Source: Beroe ovata
Lineage: Eukaryota; Ctenophora; Nuda; Beroida; Beroidae
Direction: 5' to 3'
Length of the DNA: 64,000 nt
Assembly (NCBI GenBank): GCA_946803715.1
Contig: CAMPET010000138.1
Span: 44,841 to 108,840, forward strand
A program made the position numbers and the translations under genes. A model generated the notes under the pieces. The model saw nothing but the letters and a program-made list of their open reading frames with translations. It made no database searches and was not told the origin of the DNA. Positions 56,574 through 64,000 of the stretch are shown here, in pieces (the first letter of the stretch is position 1; the number at the start of each line of letters is the position of its first letter).

Positions 56574-57740
56574 TCAGGCTGATAGTATCGGCACGTTTTT
56601 TTGGTAACGTTTGGATTCCTCTGCATACACCGTTTCGAATGTTTGGAAAAATTCAGAGTGTGAGGGATGAGGAGTTTCGTTCAACTTAACCTCATACTCA
56701 GACCATAAATCCTGCGTTCGTTGCTGCTCTTCCTGCAATTTCACTTTTAACTCCTCCAATTCTCGCCTCTTCTGCTCCAAAATATCACGCAATTTCTGAC
56801 GATTATCACTCACACCGTCACTACCAGCTGGAACTAGCTGGTTGTCATTACAGGAAAATGTGGACGAGGTTTCAGCTGAATTCTCCAGCAAATCGATAGA
56901 GGCGAGTTTTGACACACTGGAAATGTTTGTTTCGTTGAAATTGGAGAGAAGGGAAACATTCTTCCTGGTACGTATGCTTGACATTTTCCTGGTACCACTT
57001 GCCCCAACCGTCTGGCTTAATAAATCAGGCGTTGGAGCCACTTTTCCAGCCAGAAGAGATGTATTTGACCGGTCAAGCAGACTGAAGTCTTTGGAAGTAT
57101 TGTTCCCCGATGATATTTTCTTGTGTTTGGATAGAGAAGAGTTCAGTCCCCGCTTGCGGCCTTTCTTCAGTTTCACAGGTGGTGTTCTGTAATCAGGTGT
57201 GCTTGCAGATTCCGAGCTCAATCTCGCTAACCGCACACTTCGTCTCACAATACTCGAATCCGAGTCATTGCCTGTGATATCCATGATTGTCGAGTCATGA
57301 AACATATCAGATGTGTCTCCGGACAACATGACCCGGGCTAGAGACTTAATATCGTTACACCTGGTCACGTCCAAGTCGTGAGCACCGACCATCTGCAACC
57401 TCTCCACAGAGATTGCCCTCTCCATCCCATCCTCCCCATCCTGGACCTTGGTGTCAGGACGGCTAAACATGGTTGTCAGCTCCCCAGGACCAATGGTGGT
57501 CTCTGTGAGCTCCCCAGGGCCAATGGCGGTCTCTGTGAGCTCCATATCGGAGGATGCTATGTCGAGACATGTCTCGTCCATACCGTCGTCATGGCCCCCG
57601 CCCCCTGTGTTGCTGATAGGGGCTCGATACAGGTCCGGGCTATCGATATCCGACTCGGCGGTACTGTTACCTGTCTTATTGACAAACTCTTTTATCGTGA
57701 TTTCCTTGTTGAAACTGACTCTTTTTGATCGTAACATCAT
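56574..57740 (-). CDS. KNL1-like kinetochore scaffold candidate (short, PP1-docking)
   Basis: 388 residues from ATG 57740. An acceptor (CTCCCTTTAG) ends two bases before it, so a 5' non-coding exon is likely. Residues 7-19 read RVSFNKEITIKEF; human KNL1 has RVSF followed by a similar TIKVF, the PP1-docking site. Residues 66-90 contain MELT and two further ELT copies in a ten-residue repeat, ELTETxIGPG. MDIT occurs at 153-156. MELT-type motifs, when phosphorylated by MPS1, recruit BUB3-BUB1. A basic middle (KLKKGRKRG) and a predicted coiled coil (about 312-356, QKLRDILEQKRRELEELKVK) follow. I see no C-terminal RWD domain. It is much shorter than known KNL1, so it may be a different PP1 regulator. 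It lies 215 bases downstream of the SKA3-like gene, same strand. Confidence 0.5.
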   Translation of the reverse strand: MMLRSKRVSFNKEITIKEFVNKTGNSTAESDIDSPDLYRAPISNTGGGGHDDGMDETCLDIASSDMELTETAIGPGELTETTIGPGELTTMFSRPDTKVQDGEDGMERAISVERLQMVGAHDLDVTRCNDIKSLARVMLSGDTSDMFHDSTIMDITGNDSDSSIVRRSVRLARLSSESASTPDYRTPPVKLKKGRKRGLNSSLSKHKKISSGNNTSKDFSLLDRSNTSLLAGKVAPTPDLLSQTVGASGTRKMSSIRTRKNVSLLSNFNETNISSVSKLASIDLLENSAETSSTFSCNDNQLVPAGSDGVSDNRQKLRDILEQKRRELEELKVKLQEEQQRTQDLWSEYEVKLNETPHPSHSEFFQTFETVYAEESKRYQKNVPILSA

Positions 57741-57955
57741 GCCTAAAGGGAGAGTGAATGAGTAGACACATTGAGCAGCTAGGAATGAGAAACAACTTTC
57801 ATCAGAATTCGAAAAGAAATGCAATTCGGAATAATAACAGTAGTCAGTGAAATTGTGATGTCAAGTATTCGGTAAGGTAAACTTATCTCAATATCAGATT
57901 CGTAAGATACAACGGGATCATCCTCAATAGATCATTCAAACTGATGGTCTTATGT

Positions 57956-59664
57956 TCATTTCTTATACTTGGATCCATATTTCGCTAGCAACGACTTAAG
58001 TGATGAGGATGGGGCCTTATTATCCGGTACATTCTCACTTTCATCACTCTTACCCTCACTTGTCTGCTTCAGAGGTTGTGGATCGAGCAACACTTTGTCA
58101 CATTTAGGTTTTGATGGAATACTGATAGGTTTTTCCATCGACAGCATCGGTGGGTTGCTGTTAATGATAGGGGAAATTTCGACTGGATCTACGTCTTTTT
58201 CTTCGATCGGAGTTCCAGGTTTCCTTTTCGTGAGAGGGGTAAAAGGTGGACTAAGAGCTTCAGAATGGATCATCAAGTTGTCATAGGTGGTTTCAAAACA
58301 AGGATCCACGTTTTTTCCCACAGTGCGCTGCGCCTTGCTGCCACTCTGGAATTGCGCCAACTGAATTGTCATCTCAAGTTCGTTAACATTTCCCTCTTCT
58401 AGTTTCATAAACTCATCAGGCGCTGGAATTCTGTCGACAAACGCGTCACCCATTACTGATTGATCTGCCAGATCAGACTCCTTGTCATGGTCAGAGGACG
58501 AACTTTGGATATTTTTAGTGGAGAGATTTGCTTTCATCGGTGGAGTTGGCGCTATATCTACACTCTTAACATCCGATTCCAGGCCAGGAATCGGTACTGG
58601 ACTCAACAACGGCTTCTTTTCTCCACCATGATTTACCTTGGCGTACTTGGACACATGCTCGTTCGGTTCATCCCCAGTAATCAGTTGAGCTTCCCCAGGA
58701 AGCAGAGTGTACCGCTCCATTCGTCTCTTGGTATTCTCAATGTTAGGAATACCCTCGCTAGAAGTACAAGGTGTTTTGTTGTTCCCAACATTCCTATCCT
58801 GGGGAGCTATTGAATATCTTTGCATCAGCATCTTCGTCTGGTTTGATTCGCCGGATTTCAGCCTGCCACTTGATTCATGTTGAGACTTCACACCAGCTTG
58901 AGAAGTCTGACCCTCCTCCGGAAAACTCCCTGCCGTAGACTCGTTAGGAAGTATAGTGTACCGCTGCATCCTCTTCTTGGCGTATTCGACTGATTTTGCC
59001 AACTCAGAGGTTGCAGATATCTCGTTATCGTGATTTCTGTTGTCAGATGTTTTAAGCTTTTGCACGCTATACTTGGCCATGAGCATACTCCCGGTTTTAT
59101 CAGGACCTGCGCACTGATTAGCTCCTTTGGCAATAACATACGTTTTCTCACCAGAGTCTTCAGCCAACCTAGTGTTCTGTCCGTTAGAAATATTTGCCAT
59201 TGGTGTTCCAGGAAGTTTATTAACAGAAGTTTGATCACGTGTCTTGAGGGTAGAGAGCTCAGGATAGGTCGGTGTGTCAAACTTGGTTGCTTTGAAACCA
59301 TACTGACGGAGGTAATCTTCTCTCTTTTGAGTAAATGATTGCAAACGATCAATCAAGTTCTTGGTGCTGGTAGCTGCTGCAGTTGAGTCCTCGAGTTTTG
59401 ACTCAATCACTGAATATTTTTCCTTCATATCTGTAAGCGTTGAACCTACACAATCCCTGGAAGAGATGAGTATTCATTTAATTCCATACTAGATACCTAT
59501 TCTATTATCATCAAAGAGAGTTATCATCGAAACTTTTACCTGAATTTAGCAATTGTTGCGTCACAATCGTGAGGCTCTTTTTCATGACTGAGGTAATCCT
59601 CTAGCTTACTGACAGCCTCTGAATACTTCACCAGATCTTGATGCAGTGACTGAATGGTAGACAT
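57956..59664 (-). CDS. SKA3-like spindle/kinetochore protein with iterated RY(S/T)IxP motif
   Basis: Two exons, 59664-59540 and 59456-57956, encode about 541 residues. The N-terminus (1-100) is helical: MSTIQSLHQDLVKYSEAVSK, then KEKYSVIESKLED and KNLIDRLQSFTQKREDYLRQ, YGFKATKFDTP. SKA3 has the same plan, a coiled-coil N-terminus ending EYFQKYGY. The rest is disordered, with TYDNLMIHSEALSPPFTPL (compare the SYENLLRTPTPP box of SKA3) and a last helix SSLKSLLAKYG (compare LLSKY). The SKA complex couples kinetochores to depolymerising microtubules. Three central copies of K-x-RMQRYTILP-like sequence (about 202-212, 250-260, 285-295) plus a weaker MLMAKYSVQKL (166-175) are not something I know from SKA3. 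The family call rests on architecture and short motifs. Confidence 0.55.
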
Positions 59665-60277
59665 CTGTAGGGGTCAAATATTAGTGACATGATGTGTAGA
59701 AGTGTACATTGTTATCGTTTGAATGTAGTTTGAAAATCAGATTGAGGCAGTGCATCTAGGGAATATGAAAAGCCAACACTCACTGTATTACAACAATTAA
59801 AACCATATTATCGAGTGTTGAAATAACCCTTAGGAATGAAATAAACAAGGATTGATCACCATGGCAACTTGCCATGAACCTGTCTCTTAAAATAGTGTAT
59901 ATTCATACGTTGATATCGATGAACTCATTCTAGATACATAATGGTGTAAAAATAAAGTGCCTTATCAGGTCTCATATTACTGCAGAACACTTTGAGTCTT
60001 AATATGTTTGCTTTTATTTCTACACCCTTCTTTTCATGCTTTTGCTTACATACAAACACAATACTCAATTTAAGTAGCTCAATGTTATTTAACTTTGAAT
60101 CCCTGAAGTAATTCACTCAGTTTCCTAGATGCTATTTTCCCCACTGGTGATAATACTGGGATTGTCTACAATCATCACTTTAGGTAACATTCAGATTAGC
60201 TATTATCCATTATTGACTGATAGATTTGATAGATAAGTACTTTCAATAATAAGTTGAAAACTTGAAGCTTAATCCTG
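59665..60277. promoter_or_regulatory. Possible bidirectional promoter region
   Basis: 613 bases separate the start of the SKA3-like gene (-) from the short gene on the + strand. There is no repeat or exon. Head-to-head arrangement suggests shared promoter sequence; no core element could be identified. Confidence 0.3.
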
Positions 60278-60764
60278 ATGTTTTCAGTTTATGCATTCAT
60301 GATGTGCACTAAACACTCTTCTCAAGATAATGATGAGTTTGAGAGTAGGCTCAGAAAAATATCAGTACTAGAGGTTGCAACAGTGTACAATTTATTTGAG
60401 ACCAAGCTGATAAGAAACTCAGTAGAAACCAGTATCAATTTTATCAATATGCATATTTCAGGTCCAATATAGGTTCTCAAGAAAAAACAGAAGAAGTGAT
60501 GAACACTCAAAGCATCCCGGGAGATCTGGTATGGCAAGGAACCTAAGAAATGAACATGTTTGTGAGTCCAATGAATTCATCAGGATCCATACTCCAAACA
60601 AAAGGAGTGTGTTGGGATTAAAAGCTGATCATTCAGAAAATAACAGAGGCAGCTCTCCTGCAATCATGGTAGATAACTTCTTAAAAAATGGGTCTAATGT
60701 CCATGCAAAGGAAAAACAAAGGCCGAGATCCCATGATGGAGCTTGGAACATTATTGACTTATAA
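60278..60764 (+). CDS. Short unrecognised gene
   Basis: The best-supported piece is 60462-60764 (stop). It follows an acceptor CATATTTCAG and reads VQYRFSRKNRRSDEHSKHPG, then GMARNLRNEHVCESNEFIRI, ending SHDGAWNIIDL. It is basic, hydrophilic and lacks a signal peptide or membrane span. The upstream frame 60278-60459 (with HSSQDNDEFESRLRKISVLE) could be a preceding exon with an undetermined donor, or partly intron. If only 60531 onward is translated, the product has 77 residues. I do not recognise a family. Expression data would decide whether it is real. Confidence 0.35.
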
Positions 60765-61088
60765 TTATTTCTTGTATTACTTATGTCAATGCCACTATGC
60801 AGGCCATCAATTTAGAGCAAACAACTATAGGTGGTGAATTTTTGAAACAAATTGATATATGCTAACACAACCTTTTCGCCAATTCAGAATTATTGAAGTG
60901 GAGAAATGCATATAATCGGGTATTTATCACTCGAAGTTGTACTGAAATAAATCAATAGAATTATAAAAGACATCATCATTGCACTGTCTATTTCGAGCGA
61001 TCGCGATGCAAGTTACTTTCGCAAATTTTTGCGCACCGCACATTTGCTTACCGATGCAATATGTTGTTGTCAAATGTTTTCCGTTAAT

Positions 61089-61722
61089 TGTCGATCGATG
61101 GTAGACCCTGTCGAGAATTTTGCTTTGCGCGCGAACTTATTCTCAGACAGCTGACGGCCTGAATTGTATTTAGCGGTTCAGCATCACCAGGCCAAATAAG
61201 TCATCCGTTTGCTGTTTTTTGCGCGCGGCGCGTGACTCGTGAGCCTTCAGCTTCATCAAAAACCAAAACACCAAAAAAAGGCCTGTCACACTGAGCCCCG
61301 CTCATGCTGTTGCGCAGGGGCCGCGAAGCAAGCGCCGATTAACTTTTGTGACGCATGACGCGCGCTCAAAACCAGAGTCTATTGCAAATCATTGTCGATC
61401 GATGATAGACCCAGTCGAGAATTTCGTTTTGCGCGCGCGCGGCGCAAACTTATTCTCAGACTTATTGCATCAGCGGTCTAGCATCGCCAGACAACGCAAA
61501 TCAATATCAATGACAATCAAAGTTTTTGTTTAACTTTTGATTTCATGTTCACTAAGTGCTAAGGAATCGATTGTGGCAACGCGATCGTGCAGTGTGTACA
61601 TGAAGATATTTTTGTCGATCGATGATAGACCCTGTCGAGAATTTCGTTATGCGGCGCAAACTTATTCTTGCTGACGCAAGCCGCTTTGTGGCTTGCATCA
61701 GCGGTCTAGCATCGCCAGACAA
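61089..61722 (+). repeat. Cluster of three family-A repeats
   Basis: Copies at 61089-61150, 61391-61500 and 61612-61722. Core words in order: GTCGATCGATGATAGACCC, TGTCGAGAATTTCGTT, a variable GCGCGC run, GGCGCAAACTTATTCT, and GCGGTCTAGCATCGCCAGAC. Copy 3 carries an insertion with CAAGCCGCTTTGTGGCTTG, itself an inverted repeat. Copy 1 is short and decayed. Family A also occurs at 39893-40110. No open frame is conserved. Confidence 0.8.
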
Positions 61723-61827
61723 GATATTTTGTGTACGGGTACAAGTTGTGTGAACTGATCCATGAAAGGCTTGGCGTGTGCAAAATTTGGGTCCGGTCAC
61801 ACTTGATTTATGCTTATGCCACATGGA

Positions 61828-61974
61828 TTTTCAATTTAATGAAATCATGAGCACTAAATATGGGATGGGGAAGAAACTCAGAAATGAGAAATGTATGGTC
61901 AATCCCATACTTTTCTGAGTTTCTTCCCGATCCCAGCTATTCAGTACTTTGTCATGATCTCATTAAATTGAAAA
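61828..61974. mobile_element. MITE-like imperfect palindrome, 147 bp
   Basis: Arms begin TTTTCAATTTAATGA and end TCATTAAATTGAAAA. Inner matches include GGGAAGAAACTCAGAAA against TTTCTGAGTTTCTTCCC. The arms differ by several indels. A single-arm relative lies at 52262-52325. No coding capacity. Confidence 0.8.
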
Positions 61975-62288
61975 GCCCCCTTCATCCTAAGCTCTGATCA
62001 GCCCGTGTATGATGTGTGTGTTCCCTTGACTGCTATACAGCAGGGTGTACCATGTATGTGTATGCTTGTGTGTGCCATTCATATTGTGGTGAAGGATATA
62101 AATAGAATTACTTCGCCTGATGATTTTTGTGGCCCTGTACCGCACAGGAACGAACCTGTCTAGTGTCATGAAAGGACCTGGCATAGCTGCCAAGCAAACT
62201 GCACATGCAGTGCTCAATACGTGTAATGATCAATGATCATAATTGTTCTGTATCAGTGATGCAGACCCTGGAGCTCATGCACACAGGT

Positions 62289-62470
62289 GAGAAACAGAGG
62301 ACAGATCACATCTGGCAACCAGGATCTTCCTAACAATTTCAAAACTTCTTTTGTTCACTTGCATGTTCCCATTTCCATGTTGCTTAAATTAATTCATGCT
62401 AGCACTTCAACTTTCAGTTCACAGTGTAGAGTATGGGCTTGCAACATGTGCACACAGGGAAGGGGCAGTG
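62289..62470 (+). repeat. Interspersed repeat family B, copy 3 (decayed)
   Basis: GAAACAGAGGACAGATCACA near the left end and TTTCAGTTCACAGTGTAGAG with CAACATGTGCACAC at the right match the other copies at 8570-8765 (inverted) and 39735-39845. The CG-rich part is largely lost, with CG changed to TG/CA, as expected from CpG decay. Confidence 0.6.
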
Positions 62471-62913
62471 CTCCAGACCCCTACTTAGTCCTTCTCTAAC
62501 TGAAGGAGCTAGGATTACACCCTAGCCTTGCTGGTGGTATTTTATCCAGGCATGGTGGAATCCTGATTGTGTTGCACCAATGGTAGGGAAAACCCTACAA
62601 GAGCTGCTTCAATTAATCGATGACCTGGTCAAAAAGCTTCTAATGAAATAGTATGTTAGAAAAGGAGAGTCCCCATTTGAGTCTTCCCCTGGGCCTCAGG
62701 AGGTCTATCACTCTGCAGCCCTGGTGATGTGTGGGTTGTTCATGCACTTGAAAATGCTTCAGTTTACTTATTTATTGGTTGTTTATGGGGAAGGGATGGA
62801 ATCTATGAATTAACCTCACCTGCAATGTTCTATCATCACAAAGGTACCTAGTACCTGGGATTACCTTCTGCTTACTGAATATTGGAATAATATGTGAAAT
62901 TGTGATAGGTAGT

Positions 62914-63537
62914 ATGGAGTTGCAGGTTTGGAAAGGAGACTGGGGATTGCCTTCAGTGGATCTGCAGAGTCTTGCTGTCATTGTGAGTGCTTATTTGCTA
63001 TTATATGGTCAAATACTTGCCATCAATTAATGGTTTGTATAATTTGTAGATTTGGTTTTAACTAAGTCATCCAGTGAATTAGTTAAACCAATGGATGCAA
63101 CTGATTTTCCCTTTCTACTACTTACAACACTCATCCATTACAGACATATTGTAAAATGTGTGGCTATGATGTACCACTTATTGAGTGCAAAGGATCCTGG
63201 AATGGGAAAAGATTGCCTGTGTTGACACTCTCAGAAACAGAGGAATACCTTGAAACCCCACAAAATATTATCAACTTCTTAATTTCCAAGGTGAGATGTA
63301 TGATTCAACACAGTAGTTGCTCTCTGTATTACACTTCACAGAAGTTGATAGCCTAATCACTTATCCTGTTCAATGTTTGTAAGTAGTCATGATTGACAAT
63401 ATATGGTAAGCTGAAGCAATACTATAATATGCCTTTGTTTTCAGGAGATTCAAATGGATGAGCATTTGTCACCTAAGCATTTGTCCGAAATAACTGCAAC
63501 GACCTCAATGATCACCGACTCTCTGCATACAGCCCTG
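62914..63537 (+). CDS. Metaxin (first three exons, runs off the window)
   Basis: Exons 62914-62982, 63144-63290 and 63445-63537 encode 103 residues in phase 0 throughout. Exon 1: MELQVWKGDWGLPSVDLQSL AVI, matching the metaxin-1/3 start (E-L-x-x-W...WGLPSVD). Exon 2: TYCKMCGYDVPLIECKGSWN, then RLPVLTLSETEEYLETPQN, the thioredoxin-like half of the GST fold. Exon 3: SPKHLSEITATTSMITDSLH, the start of the helical half. Metaxins sit on the cytosolic face of the mitochondrial outer membrane and take part in beta-barrel import with the SAM complex. The remaining helices and any C-terminal anchor lie beyond 64000; 63538 onward is intron with no exon seen. Confidence 0.9.
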
Positions 63538-64000
63538 GTAATTTTTCATCAATCGTTCAGAATCTGAATTCAAATCCACTATGTGAATTGAGATCACATA
63601 TTACAATACCACTTTCAACATCACTGAAATCCTATTTACACAACTTTTATCTAGAATTCCAACAAAAACCCAGAGTTCTAAGAATATGAATAATTAAGTA
63701 GGTAATTGGTATAGTATCATGTATCTTATATACCTATATTTAATCAGTAATCACTTAATGGAATCATTATCCGTTGACAAAGACTTCATTCAGTGCACAT
63801 TTACAAGATGAATACATTGTGTCAGCTTATATGCTACTAATGATTGTATTGTCGGTGAGTGTAGACTGTGAAAGATCAATATCATTTCGTGAAAGAGACA
63901 CTGAGACAGTAAGACACTGTTGGTGATGCCAGATTAAATTTTTATCAGAGAAAAAGAATGTATCCATATTACCTTTCACGTGATACTGTTTTTATTTCGA

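Noticed and set aside
57725-57970. Possible splice fusion of the SKA3-like and KNL1-like reading frames
   Set aside because: A GTATAA donor before the SKA3-like stop joined to the acceptor at 57742 puts the downstream frame out of phase and hits a stop, so two genes are kept.

Overview
The window is nuclear DNA of an animal. Genes are split by short GT-AG introns (plus one likely GC-AG intron), there are no bacterial operon features, and exon chains could be joined in phase by hand into metazoan proteins: beta-arrestin, a Wide-awake/ANKFN1 homologue, ELAV-like, UFM1, a LAP1/LULL1 (torsin cofactor) homologue, metaxin, two rhodopsin-family GPCRs and kinetochore-like proteins. Gene density is high (about one gene per 4-5 kb). 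Intergenic DNA is AT-rich and dotted with palindromic MITE-like elements, microsatellites and CG-rich repeat patches. Together with the divergent protein sequences, this suggests an early-branching animal; a sponge is my best guess. That is inference, since no marker in the window fixes the phylum.

Layout. 1-4.6 kb: microsatellites and one exon of a PPM1D/Wip1-like PP2C phosphatase (+). 4.6-6.4 kb: the 3' two thirds of a beta-arrestin gene (+). 8.5-10.1 kb: nested palindromes, a truncated non-LTR retrotransposon (-) and a MITE. 14.5-17.7 kb: a CFAP97-domain (hemingway-type) axonemal gene (+) with a long repetitive Ser/Thr/Pro/Lys tail. 19.2 to at least 39.2 kb: a very large Wide-awake/ANKFN1 gene (-) with ankyrin, Fn3 and possible Ras-association regions. 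An intronless class A GPCR (-) is nested in the intron that splits its Fn3 domain. 39.7-40.1 kb: CG-rich repeats. 40.4-42.0 kb: the torsin-cofactor homologue and UFM1 (+). 43.6-44.3 kb: two exons of a possible Bcl-2-family gene (+). 45.0-47.3 kb: an intronless GPCR with an LDL-A-like cysteine-rich ectodomain (+). 50.4-54.8 kb: a three-RRM ELAV-like gene (-) with an assembly gap in one intron and a tandemly duplicated intron segment in another. 55.4-56.1 kb: tRNA-His guanylyltransferase THG1 (-). 56.6-59.7 kb: two neighbouring same-strand genes that look like kinetochore components, a short KNL1-like PP1-docking protein and a SKA3-like protein. 60.3-60.8 kb: an unrecognised short gene (+). 61-62.5 kb: repeat families. 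62.9-63.5 kb: the first three exons of a metaxin gene (+), which runs off the window.

The genes do not form one pathway. Apparent links are two GPCRs plus a beta-arrestin (receptor signalling and desensitisation), LAP1-like plus UFM1 (nuclear-envelope/ER function), and the adjacent SKA3-like and KNL1-like genes (kinetochore-microtubule attachment). Exon boundaries were called by eye from splice consensus, reading-frame phase and remembered family alignments. UTRs, first exons and promoters are mostly unresolved.
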